The notes beneath the pieces are model-generated. The model saw nothing but the letters and a program-made list of their open reading frames with translations, was not told the origin of the DNA and made no database searches. This document shows, one piece after another, positions 24,352 to 32,916 of a DNA stretch of 64,000 nucleotides (its first letter is position 1; every line of letters starts with the position of its first letter). A program made the translations under genes and the position numbers. The DNA is taken from NCBI GenBank assembly GCA_017429265.1, contig JAFRPG010000058.1:84402-148401 (forward strand). Direction: 5' to 3'. The stretch comes from Clostridia bacterium. Its GTDB lineage: Bacteria > Bacillota > Clostridia > Christensenellales > Aristaeellaceae.

Positions 24352-26595
24352 TTACGCGTTCAGGGAAGCGATCAACTCTTTGAGCTGCTTGCGGGATATG
24401 CGCCCGTAGCTCACCAGCGCGCCCAGCTGAATGCCCATCATCATTCCCTGCATCATGCGCTCGCTGCCTTCGCCCATGGTGTCGGTCTGATCCACGTGAC
24501 TCATGGCGGAGGAGCGCATCATATTCCCGATGATTTCCTTGCCCTTGGGGTGCTTGAGCAGTTGACCGATGGTGGTGTTCTCTGTGACAGTGAAGGGCAG
24601 CACCACCGTGCCTTCCACCCGGACGGACCGGCTTGCACGGATGTCCCGGCTGCTTTCGCCAATCTCGACTACAAATTCCCCGTTTTCCACAAAGAAATCG
24701 TGGCATTTGGGCTCCCAGTAGGCAAAGGCACGTTTGTCCAGTACAAAGGTCACGGTCTTCATTTCACCGGGCTGAAGCTCTGCTTTCTCAAAGGCCTTCA
24801 GCTCCCGGACCGGACGGCGCACGGTGCTTTCCGTGTCGCGCACATACAATTGCACAGCAGTCTTGCCGGCGACGGAACCGACATTCTTCACATCCACCGA
24901 TACGGTCAGGGTATCCTGGTCGGTCATTTTTTCTTTGTCCGTTCTCAGGTTGGAATACGCAAACCGGGTATAGCTCAGTCCGTGCCCAAAGCAGAAATTG
25001 ACGGGCATTTCCTTTTTGTCATAATAGCGATAGCCCACATAGTTCCCTTCGGCATAGGTGACAATGCCTTCCTCGCCGGGGAAGTTGAGGTAGGAGGGAT
25101 TGTCCTGCAGACGGATGGGCCAGGTTTCGGCCAGATGGCCGCCGGGGTTCACCTTGCCATACAGCAGATCGACCGTGGCCGCGCCCACCTGTTCACCGCC
25201 CAGATACACGCACAGCACGGCAGGCACCTGCGCGAGCCAGGGCAGCTCCACCGGGGAACCGCCGTGCAGCACCACCACGGTGTTGGGATTCACCGCGGCC
25301 ACAGCGGCGATCAGCTCGTTCTGGTTATCCGGCAGACGCATATGGTCCCGGTCCGCACCTTCGGTTTCAAAGGCGTCGGGCAGACCCGCGAAGATCACGG
25401 CGACCTCCGCTTTTTTCGCCATATCGATGGCTTCGTTCAGCAGCACTTCATCCGTGGTATCGCTGTGAGCGTCGTAGCCCCTGGCGTAGAGGACAGCATC
25501 GCCCGCTGTTTCCAGAGCGCTGACGGCGTGGGGTACGTTGATGTGGCTGGAGCCCGCGCCCTGATACCGGGGCTTGTCGGCAAATTCTCCGATAAACGCT
25601 GCTTTTTGTTTCTCTTTCAGCGGCAGGAGACCGCCCTCGTTCTTCATCAGCACAGCGCATTCGCCCGCCAGCTTCCGGGCCAGCTTGCGGCATGCATCCC
25701 GGTCGATGCTCGCGTCGGGCCGGCGCTGTTCCACAGAATCCTTCACGAATTGCAGCAGACGCAGCACAGCCTTGTCCAGGTCAGCCTCGGAAAGGGTTCC
25801 GGACTGAACGGCTTCCACAATTTCCTCGCCGGTGGCGTTGGGACCGCCGGGCATTTCCAGATCCAAACCGGCGGCTGTGCCCTTGGCCCGGTCCTTGATG
25901 GCACCCCAGTCGGTGACCACAAAGGCGTCGGATTTCCACTCATCCCGCAGGATGTCGGTGAGCAGCGCTTTGTTCTCGGCACAGAAGGTTCCGTTGATGG
26001 CGTTGTAGGCGCACATGAGGCTGCGGGTCTTGCCCTTTTTCACCACGGCCTCGAAAGCGGGGAGATAGATCTCCCGCAGGGTGCGCTCATCCAGATTGGA
26101 GGATCCGCTCATGCGCAGCGTCTCCTGATCGTTGCAGGCAAAATGCTTGGCGCAGGCGGCAATGCCCTGACCCTGCAGCGCCTGAACGTAGGCGGCGCCC
26201 ATCTCACCCGCCAGATACGGGTCTTCCGAGAAGTACTCGAAGTTGCGGCCGCACAGGGGACTGCGCTTGATATTCAGGCCGGGTCCCAGGAGCATGGCCA
26301 CGTCTTCGGCCTGGCATTCCTGTCCCAGGGCATCGCCAAGCTGCCGCATCACATCCCGGTCAAAGGAGGAGGCCAGTGCCGCGGCGGTGGGGTAGCACAC
26401 GGTCTCAATGCTCTTGTTGATGCCCAGGTGGTCGCCCTCGCCCTCCTGCTTCCGCAGGCCGTGGGGGCCGTCGCACATCATGACGGAGGGCACGCCGAGG
26501 CGCTCAATGGACTTGGTGTGCCAGAAATCATGCCCGGAGCAGAAAGCGGCCTTTTCTTCCAGGGTCATTTGAGCCAGAATCTCATTCACATTCAT
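24352..26595 (-). CDS. GH3 beta-glycosidase
   Basis: The 747-residue enzyme has a GH3 barrel (MTLEEKAAFCSG, PSVMMCDGPHGLRKQ), nucleophile Asp229 in VVTDWGA, the second alpha/beta domain, and a Fn3-like domain with GHGLSYTRFAYSN. An extra C-terminal segment of about 90 residues, rich in Met (HVDQTDTMGEGSERMMQGMM), follows the Fn3 domain. Without a signal peptide it acts in the cytosol on beta-glucosides or related ends. The second ATG (26595) fits the AAAGGGGG ribosome site. It is the second gene of the minus operon. Confidence 0.9.
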   Translation of the reverse strand: MNVNEILAQMTLEEKAAFCSGHDFWHTKSIERLGVPSVMMCDGPHGLRKQEGEGDHLGINKSIETVCYPTAAALASSFDRDVMRQLGDALGQECQAEDVAMLLGPGLNIKRSPLCGRNFEYFSEDPYLAGEMGAAYVQALQGQGIAACAKHFACNDQETLRMSGSSNLDERTLREIYLPAFEAVVKKGKTRSLMCAYNAINGTFCAENKALLTDILRDEWKSDAFVVTDWGAIKDRAKGTAAGLDLEMPGGPNATGEEIVEAVQSGTLSEADLDKAVLRLLQFVKDSVEQRRPDASIDRDACRKLARKLAGECAVLMKNEGGLLPLKEKQKAAFIGEFADKPRYQGAGSSHINVPHAVSALETAGDAVLYARGYDAHSDTTDEVLLNEAIDMAKKAEVAVIFAGLPDAFETEGADRDHMRLPDNQNELIAAVAAVNPNTVVVLHGGSPVELPWLAQVPAVLCVYLGGEQVGAATVDLLYGKVNPGGHLAETWPIRLQDNPSYLNFPGEEGIVTYAEGNYVGYRYYDKKEMPVNFCFGHGLSYTRFAYSNLRTDKEKMTDQDTLTVSVDVKNVGSVAGKTAVQLYVRDTESTVRRPVRELKAFEKAELQPGEMKTVTFVLDKRAFAYWEPKCHDFFVENGEFVVEIGESSRDIRASRSVRVEGTVVLPFTVTENTTIGQLLKHPKGKEIIGNMMRSSAMSHVDQTDTMGEGSERMMQGMMMGIQLGALVSYGRISRKQLKELIASLNA

Positions 26596-26610
26596 GGTTT
26601 GCATCCCCCT

Positions 26611-27981
26611 TTACCATTCCTTTACGTCTTTCAGTTCCTTCCGATAATCCTTATAGCAGAAGATCAGCGCGGCCACGGCGGACAATACGGTGGTGACCGT
26701 GGCGGAATAGATGATGCCGTACATTTTGAACAGGGCGTTCATCAGGAAGAGCATGGGAATATAGATAATGCCCTTTTCCAGGAGGGACACGATGATTGCC
26801 TGCCGGGATTTTCCCGCTGCCTGGAGATAGGTGGTGCAGATTTGGTAGAACCCGAAGAAGGGACCGATGACGATGGACGCGAACAGGCAGACCCGGCCGA
26901 TCTCCAGCACATCGGGATTGTCCAGGAAGGCGTTGAGGAGCGGATCCCGGAAGATCAGGCAAAGGGCGGAGAGGACCGTCCCGGCGATCACCGCAAGGCC
27001 GGTGGTTTTTATCAGGATCTCCGTGAGCCGCTTGTGGTTCTTCGCGCTGTAATTGAAGGAGATGGCGGGCTGCATCCCCATGCACACGCCCATGACCGTC
27101 ATGGAGATCAACTGGCCGATGCGGGCGGCGACGCTCTGCCCGGCCACGGCGATGGCGTCGTACTGCATCATCAGGTTGTTCGCGATCGTGCTGGATACGC
27201 TGCCCAGCACCGTGGCGGCGCTCATGGGCAGGCCCAGGCTGATCACTGTCCAGGCGACATCTTTCGCTAAGGAAAGATCCCGGGGCGAAACGGAGTAGAT
27301 CCTGCCCTTGGTGCGAAGGAAATATGCGTAGTAGCCAAGGCTGACCGCGTTGGCGATGACTGTGGCCACCGCGGCGCCCGATACCCCCATGGAGGGAATC
27401 AGCAGCGGATCCAGTGCGATGTTCAGCACCGTGCCGATCATGTTGCCGATCATGGAATCGGTGGTGGAGCCGTCGGCCCGGATCAGGGCAGGCACCACGT
27501 TGGTCAGCATGATGACAGGCGCGCCGATCGCGATGACGCGCAGATACTCCGCGGTAAACTGTTCGGTATCTTTGTTGGCGCCGAGCAGCTTGCAAACAGG
27601 GTTCATCAGCGGGAGCACCACGGCCGTGAACACGACGCCGACCGCAATGGCTCCCCAGACGGCGAATGCGCTGATCTTTTTGATCCGGTCGTACTCGCCT
27701 CTGCCCAGAGCCAGGGAGATGGCGGTGCAGCCGCCATTGCCCAGCAGCACGCCGAGGCCGGACAGGATCGAAAACATGGGCGAAGCCAGCGTCACGGCGG
27801 CCACCTTATTGGGATCACCGGTCTGGCCGATGAAAAACACGTCCGCCATGTGATAGAGCACCATCACCAGCATGATCAGGATGGCGGGCAGGCAGAGCTT
27901 GCGAGCCAGGGTCCAGTAATTGCCGGACCGGAGCATATCCTCATTAGCTGTCTTGTTTGTCGGCTTCTCTTTCCTCGGCAT
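26611..27981 (-). CDS. MATE family efflux transporter
   Basis: The 456-residue protein has 12 predicted transmembrane helices in two six-helix bundles. The N-terminal bundle has VMVLYHMADVFFIGQTGDP and SILSGLGVLLGNGGCTAISLALG, typical of Na+- or H+-coupled MATE exporters. The ATG at 27981 is chosen for GAGGAG upstream. It is the first gene of the minus operon and the first behind a TCGGA-type operator, so an exporter is co-regulated with glycosidases. It could expel an aglycone or a toxic sugar by-product, which is inference. Confidence 0.85.
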   Translation of the reverse strand: MPRKEKPTNKTANEDMLRSGNYWTLARKLCLPAILIMLVMVLYHMADVFFIGQTGDPNKVAAVTLASPMFSILSGLGVLLGNGGCTAISLALGRGEYDRIKKISAFAVWGAIAVGVVFTAVVLPLMNPVCKLLGANKDTEQFTAEYLRVIAIGAPVIMLTNVVPALIRADGSTTDSMIGNMIGTVLNIALDPLLIPSMGVSGAAVATVIANAVSLGYYAYFLRTKGRIYSVSPRDLSLAKDVAWTVISLGLPMSAATVLGSVSSTIANNLMMQYDAIAVAGQSVAARIGQLISMTVMGVCMGMQPAISFNYSAKNHKRLTEILIKTTGLAVIAGTVLSALCLIFRDPLLNAFLDNPDVLEIGRVCLFASIVIGPFFGFYQICTTYLQAAGKSRQAIIVSLLEKGIIYIPMLFLMNALFKMYGIIYSATVTTVLSAVAALIFCYKDYRKELKDVKEW

Positions 27982-28044
27982 ATGTTTTCTCCTCATTGTT
28001 TCCGGAATCGAAAATCTTCCCATTGTTCCCATTGAACAGTTCCT

Positions 28045-28106
28045 ATTGTATTCGGCTGCCTGGCCCGTGTCTTTTTGATTTCCGACGCTTTCTCCCACAA
28101 ATCCGA
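28045..28106 (-). promoter_or_regulatory. TCGGA-21-TCGGA operator and promoter, site E (MATE operon)
   Basis: On the minus strand, ATGTCGGATTT has its TCGGA at 28106-28102. A second TCGGA lies at 28085-28081, exactly 21 bp away, and -10 TACAAT (28050-28045) begins 35 bp after the second. The leader to the MATE ATG is about 60 nt. No -35 consensus is present, as expected for an activated promoter. Confidence 0.75.
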
Positions 28107-28132
28107 CATGCCGGTCAAAGCGCACGACGATG

Positions 28133-28194
28133 TCGGTTTTCTGTCATTTCGGGTCGGAATTCGGGAAGAATTCCACAGGGCGGTCTGTTACAAT
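28133..28194 (+). promoter_or_regulatory. TCGGA-21-TCGGA operator and promoter, site C (YesL operon)
   Basis: ATGTCGGTTTT places a half-site at 28133, TCGGA recurs at 28154-28158 (21 bp), and -10 TACAAT starts at 28189 (35 bp). It lies back to back with site E, 26 bp apart. Confidence 0.75.
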
Positions 28195-28224
28195 TTCCCC
28201 GACAAACGCGGAGGAGGGATCGCG

Positions 28225-28938
28225 ATGCGAATGTTCAACCCGGACAGCAAATTCTCCCAGTTCATCTACTTGGCACTTGACTATATCAAGCTGGGACTTG
28301 TTTTCCTGCTGTTCTCCATCCCGGGGATCACCACCGGAGCCGCAGCGGCCGCCGTGATGACGGTAGGAATGCGCATTGAGCGGAAGGAAGCGCCGGTCAT
28401 CTTCCGGCCCTTCTGGCAGGCCTTTAAGGATAACTTTCGCCAAGGTACCGCGCTGACGCTGCTGTTCATGCTGGTTATCGCTTTCCTGGCCGCGGACTGG
28501 TATGTGCTCCTGCAGATGGAGGGGACGCTCCTGATCCGGCTCCTGACTGCTCTGGTCTTTTTGCTGGCGCTCCTGACCGCGTCCCTCATGCTCTGGGTTT
28601 TCCCGACGCTGGCGCGGTTCGAGCTGACCAACCGGCAGGTCATCCATAACGCCATGATCCATATGGCTTCCTGCTTTCCCAGGACACTGCTGGCCCTGTT
28701 TGCGGCGGTGGGCGGTTTCATCCTGGCAGCGATCTTTCCCCAGGTGATGCCCGTGATCACCTTCTTCGTACCGGCTTATGTGGTCTGGACCATGTCCAGG
28801 ACCTGCGTAAAACGCTTCCGGAAGTTTGACGGCAGCGCTGAACGGGAGGAGGCGGAAGCGGCGCTGGAGAGAAAATACGAAGAGTCCCCGCATGAGGCGC
28901 GGAATATCGGGGCTGCGCAGCCGCTGCAGTTGAACTGA
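28225..28938 (+). CDS. DUF624 (YesL) family membrane protein
   Basis: The 237-residue protein has four to five transmembrane helices (IKLGLVFLLFSIPGITTGAA, LTLLFMLVIAFLAADWYVLL, LFAAVGGFILAAIFPQVMPVITFF) and an acidic C-terminal tail. It matches the YesL/DUF624 family, which accompanies YesM/YesN and pectin-degradation operons in Bacillus and relatives. Its molecular role is not established. The ATG at 28225 has GGAGGAGG upstream. It leads the four-gene plus-strand operon behind site C. Confidence 0.8.
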   Translation: MRMFNPDSKFSQFIYLALDYIKLGLVFLLFSIPGITTGAAAAAVMTVGMRIERKEAPVIFRPFWQAFKDNFRQGTALTLLFMLVIAFLAADWYVLLQMEGTLLIRLLTALVFLLALLTASLMLWVFPTLARFELTNRQVIHNAMIHMASCFPRTLLALFAAVGGFILAAIFPQVMPVITFFVPAYVVWTMSRTCVKRFRKFDGSAEREEAEAALERKYEESPHEARNIGAAQPLQLN

Positions 28939-28959
28939 TGAACAAGGGAGGCGCACCGC

Positions 28960-30762
28960 GTGGCTGTCTATTGCAATCCCATCAACATCAACTACCGCTA
29001 CCAGTTCAATCTGGATCAGCGCCGGGGCGGAGCTTTGAGGATCTGCCGGGAAGCGGCGGATCCCTCCATGATCTGCTTCCGGGATCGCTATTACATCTTT
29101 GCATCCATGACCCTGGGCGTCTGGGTATCGGATGATCTGGTTCGCTGGGAAAACCACCGGCTTCCCCCGGAACTCCCGCTTTATGATTACGCCCCCGATG
29201 TGCGCGTGATAGGCGACTGGGTATACTTCTGTGCCTCCCGCCGGGACGAAAACTGCGATCGATGGCGTACCAGGGATATTCTGAACGGCCCCTATGAGCG
29301 AATCCCGGGGAACTTTCCCTTCTGGGACCCGAACCTCTTTGCGGATGATGACGGGCGGGTGTATTTCTACTGGGGATGCTCCAACGCTACACCGATCTGG
29401 GGCGTGGAACTGGATCCCGTGACCATGCTTCCCAAGGGAGAGAGAACGGTTCTGATCGAGGGGCATCCCTTTGAGATCGGGTATGAACGCTCAGGAGAGG
29501 ATCACTGCCTTCTTCCCCTCTGTCCGGAAGAGGCCGAAGCGGAGATGCGAACGTTCCTGGCTGCCAGAGGAATGCGGGAGGATCAGATCCCGGAAGACCG
29601 CAAGGCGATGATCCGGGGCATGTTTTCCAACGCGCCTTTCATCGAAGGCTCATGGATGACAAAGCATGGGGGCAGGTACTATCTTCAATACGCATGCCCG
29701 GGCACGGAATTCAATATCTATGCAGATGGCGTTTATGTCAGCGACCGTCCGCTTGGCCCATTCACCCTGGCGGACAACAATCCCTATTCCTACCATCCTG
29801 GCGGCTTTCTGCCCGGTGCGGGTCACGGCTCCACCATGCGGGACCGGCAAGGGCAATGGTGGCACACGTCGACAATGCGCATCAGCGTGAATCACAACTT
29901 TGAGCGCCGGGTGGGCTTGTGGCCTGCGGGTTTTGATGCGGATGGCGAACTGTTCTGCAACCAGCGCTACGGTGACTGGCCTATGACAACGGAGGGAGAT
30001 CCCTGGCGGGATCCGGCCTGGATGCTGTTGAGCGTGAACAAAACAGCCGCAGCGTCCTCCTACCTGGATGGACACGAGCCGAACAAAGCGACCGAAGAAA
30101 ACGTGCAGACCTGGTGGCGGGCTGCTTCGAACAGCCGAAGTGAATGGCTTCAGGTCGACCTCGGAGCGATTTATGACGTTCACGCCATCCAGGTAAACTT
30201 CGCTGACGATGCCATCGACATCCCATGCCCAGTCGAGATCGCAAAAGGTCGGGACCGGTATATTGAAGAGCGGAACCTGCAAACGCAGTGGCGGCTGGAG
30301 GGCAGCACGGACGGGGAAGACTGGTTCAGCATCGAGGACAAGTTCGACGCGCATACCGACCTTTCTCACGATTTGGTCCTCCGGGAAGAGGGCTTCAGGA
30401 CGCGGTTCATTCGCCTGACCGACATGGCCGTGCCCTATGGTCAGAATCCCTGCGTGTCCGGTCTGCGGGTTTTCGGCAGGGGATATGGCGAAAAGCCTGG
30501 AATCTCGTCATTCTCAGCGGAGAGAGCCGACGCGCTGGACATGACAGTGACCATCAGGGCACAGGAGAACACGCTGGGCTACAATATTCTCTTCGGATCT
30601 TCCCCCGAAAAGCTCTACCATAGCTGGATGGTATTCTCTCCGGGCGAGAAACGCATCGGCGCGCTAGTCAAAGAACGCCGCTGTTATGTGAGAGTAGATG
30701 CTTTTAATGAGAACGGTATCACGGAAGGAAGGTGTATTCCCCTTGAAGAAGGCCATCTATGA
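28960..30762 (+). CDS. GH43 glycosidase with CBM32-like and Fn3-like domains
   Basis: The 600-residue cytosolic enzyme has a GH43 propeller (about 1-350) with acids in REAADPSM, FWDPNLFADDDG and FIEGSWMTK. A discoidin-type CBM32 follows (about 355-515; NKATEENVQTWWRA, SEWLQVDLGAIYDVHAIQVNF, RFIRLTDM), then a short Fn3-like end. The sugar-binding module suggests docking to galactose- or GalNAc-like or uronic residues. A GTG start (28960) has AAGGGAGG upstream. The 3' end overlaps the next gene by 20 bp. Confidence 0.85.
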   Translation: MAVYCNPININYRYQFNLDQRRGGALRICREAADPSMICFRDRYYIFASMTLGVWVSDDLVRWENHRLPPELPLYDYAPDVRVIGDWVYFCASRRDENCDRWRTRDILNGPYERIPGNFPFWDPNLFADDDGRVYFYWGCSNATPIWGVELDPVTMLPKGERTVLIEGHPFEIGYERSGEDHCLLPLCPEEAEAEMRTFLAARGMREDQIPEDRKAMIRGMFSNAPFIEGSWMTKHGGRYYLQYACPGTEFNIYADGVYVSDRPLGPFTLADNNPYSYHPGGFLPGAGHGSTMRDRQGQWWHTSTMRISVNHNFERRVGLWPAGFDADGELFCNQRYGDWPMTTEGDPWRDPAWMLLSVNKTAAASSYLDGHEPNKATEENVQTWWRAASNSRSEWLQVDLGAIYDVHAIQVNFADDAIDIPCPVEIAKGRDRYIEERNLQTQWRLEGSTDGEDWFSIEDKFDAHTDLSHDLVLREEGFRTRFIRLTDMAVPYGQNPCVSGLRVFGRGYGEKPGISSFSAERADALDMTVTIRAQENTLGYNILFGSSPEKLYHSWMVFSPGEKRIGALVKERRCYVRVDAFNENGITEGRCIPLEEGHL

Positions 30763-32860
30763 CCCCGGGCAGGACCCGCGCTTTGCGCATCCAGTCATCG
30801 ATCAGGACGAGTGGAAGGAGCGCTATCTGGAAAACGGTGAAACCATCCCTTACCGATATATGCACGGAACCTTCGACGGAACAGATGTGAAATTTGTCTT
30901 CTGCTTCCCGCCAGCTGAGCGCTACGGGAACCGCTTTCATCAGTATTTGTCCCCGTTCCCCGGGCCGGATGAAGAAGTAGCTTCCATCGGCCATACCGGT
31001 GCGGAGGACCGCATTGGGTTCGCGCTGAAATGCGGCGCGTATTATGTGGAGACCAACATGGGTTCACGCTCCCAGTTCGGCGGAAATCGTGACGATAAGC
31101 TGACCTGGCAGTCTTCCGCCGCGGCGGCGGAGTTCTCCCGGGAAAAAGCCATGGAAATCTACGAAACGTCCCAGCGCCCTTACGGCTACGTCTACGGCGG
31201 ATCCGGCGGCGGATACAAAACCATGGCCTGCATCGAGAACACCCGGGCCTGGGACGGTGCGGCGCCCTATGTGATCGGCTCGCCGGTTTCCCTGCCCAAC
31301 ACGATTACCATGCACGTCCAGGGTCAGCGCGTCCTGCGCAACGCCTTCGGGAAAATCCTGGATGCTTTGGACGCGGGCGGTTCCGGCGACCCTTATGAGC
31401 ACCTGACCAAAGATGAAGCCGATATGCTCCGGGAACTGACAAAGATGGGCTTCCCGCCGCTGGCCTGGTATCTGGAAGCGAAGGGCGTCATCGACCCGGG
31501 CTCCCTGCCCGTGCTGCTGCCCGGCGTCAAGCGGATGGATCCCGGCTACTTTACCGATTTCTGGACGAAGACGGGCTACGCGGGATCGGATCCCGAAAGC
31601 TCCTCCTCCAAGGACCGGATTTGTTTCCGCACAAAGGTGAGATCCGTTCACCGGGCAGATCAGACCGACGCCCGCACCGCCGAGGACGGCCAGAACGGTG
31701 TGGACGACGCCTACAAAAAGCAGATGGTCAGCGGCAACGGCGCGTATCTTGAACTGGAAGACCTGCCCCGGGGCGATCAGCTGTATCAGGAAGGCCTTTC
31801 CATGACCTTCCAGGACGGCGGCGCGGTAGGCGCCACGCTCCTTATGGGCAAAATGATGCGCGCCGCCGATGGCAGGGGCGGTATCGTGACGATCGGTGAC
31901 TGCTACGGGATGAGCGATCTGGGTGAAACCCTGGAAAAAGTCCGGCCCGGGGATGCGATCCTGCTGGACAATTCCGACTATATCGCCGCCCAGAGCTATT
32001 ACCGCTATCAGGTGCCGGAAGACCTGTCCTTCCATGCCTGGGATCAGTTCCGCAATCCGGACGGAAGTCCGAAAACACCCCAGCGGCCTCCCTTCCCGGT
32101 GCCGTTTACCGGCGTGGGTGTCCGGCAAGATGGCGAGATCCAGGGCAAGGTCATCAACATCCAGGCCCTGATGGACGAGAGCACCTGCCCCTGGTGTGCC
32201 GACTGGTGGCGGAAAAAGATCATCGAAGCCAAGGGCTCCGACGCGGATCACCGTACCTATTTCATGGAGCGGTGCATGCACGGCGATGTGGCGGCCATCG
32301 GGAATTACATGGTGGTCAACTATGTAGGTGCGCTGCGGCAGGCGCTGATCGATCTCTCCGACTGGGTGGAAAGAGGCATTGAGCCACTGGAGCGCACGGT
32401 TTATACCCTGGGCGAGGACGGACAAATCCATCCCGAAACGGATGTCAGCAAGCGCTGCGGCATTCAGGCCATCCCCACCCTGCGGGCCAATGGTGAAAAG
32501 TGCGCCCATGTCAAGGCCGGCGAGTGCGTCCGCTTTACGGTCGACGTGGAGGTTCCCATCCATGCGGGTGAGGTGACGGAGATCCTGTTCGCGCAGCAGG
32601 AAAAGCAGCTCGCTGCCAGGGAGACGGAAGCCAACGGCGTGGCGCGGCTGATGCTGGGAAAGGATATGTGGGACGCAAGCCTGGACTTTGAAAAAGGCGC
32701 AAAGGGCGAAGTCCACACCGCCCACGCGGAGACCGTGGCAAGCTATGATCAGCCGGGGACCTACTTTGCCACCGTACGCATCGCGACCCAGCGGCAGGGC
32801 ATATCCGACCCCTTTACGCAGGTGCTGAACCTGGACAGAGCCAGGATTATTGTGGAATAA
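30743..32860 (+). CDS. Tannase-like alpha/beta hydrolase, cytosolic
   Basis: The 705-residue protein has a nucleophile elbow YGGSGGGYKT near residue 155, a lid-like middle, LLDNSDYIAAQSYYRYQVPEDL, and a late beta-sandwich (CVRFTVDVEVPIHAGEVTEILF) of about 110 residues. The Gly-Gly-Ser-Gly-Gly-Gly elbow and length resemble tannase/feruloyl esterase relatives, but no clear His of the triad was assigned. It probably de-esterifies imported oligosaccharides. A TTG start at 30743 overlaps the GH43 gene; GGAAGGAAGG lies upstream. No signal peptide. Confidence 0.55.
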   Translation: MKKAIYDPGQDPRFAHPVIDQDEWKERYLENGETIPYRYMHGTFDGTDVKFVFCFPPAERYGNRFHQYLSPFPGPDEEVASIGHTGAEDRIGFALKCGAYYVETNMGSRSQFGGNRDDKLTWQSSAAAAEFSREKAMEIYETSQRPYGYVYGGSGGGYKTMACIENTRAWDGAAPYVIGSPVSLPNTITMHVQGQRVLRNAFGKILDALDAGGSGDPYEHLTKDEADMLRELTKMGFPPLAWYLEAKGVIDPGSLPVLLPGVKRMDPGYFTDFWTKTGYAGSDPESSSSKDRICFRTKVRSVHRADQTDARTAEDGQNGVDDAYKKQMVSGNGAYLELEDLPRGDQLYQEGLSMTFQDGGAVGATLLMGKMMRAADGRGGIVTIGDCYGMSDLGETLEKVRPGDAILLDNSDYIAAQSYYRYQVPEDLSFHAWDQFRNPDGSPKTPQRPPFPVPFTGVGVRQDGEIQGKVINIQALMDESTCPWCADWWRKKIIEAKGSDADHRTYFMERCMHGDVAAIGNYMVVNYVGALRQALIDLSDWVERGIEPLERTVYTLGEDGQIHPETDVSKRCGIQAIPTLRANGEKCAHVKAGECVRFTVDVEVPIHAGEVTEILFAQQEKQLAARETEANGVARLMLGKDMWDASLDFEKGAKGEVHTAHAETVASYDQPGTYFATVRIATQRQGISDPFTQVLNLDRARIIVE

Positions 32861-32864
32861 AACT

Positions 32865-32900
32865 ACGGGAAAGATTGGGAAGCCGGTCTTTCCCGTTTTC
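32865..32900 (+). terminator. Intra-operon hairpin with T run
   Basis: ACGGGAAAGA (32865-32874) and TCTTTCCCGT (32887-32896) form a perfect 10-bp stem with a 12-nt loop, followed by TTTC. It sits 4 bp after the esterase stop and before the GH78 gene and could partly terminate transcription. Confidence 0.6.
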
Positions 32901-32916
32901 AGAAGGCGGATCGGGT

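Noticed and set aside
24328..27270. Very long plus-strand open frame (980 codons) opposite the GH3 and MATE genes
   Set aside because: It is antisense to two genes with full catalytic or membrane signatures; the His/Gly/Val-rich translation is typical of shadow frames in GC-rich DNA, with no ribosome site.
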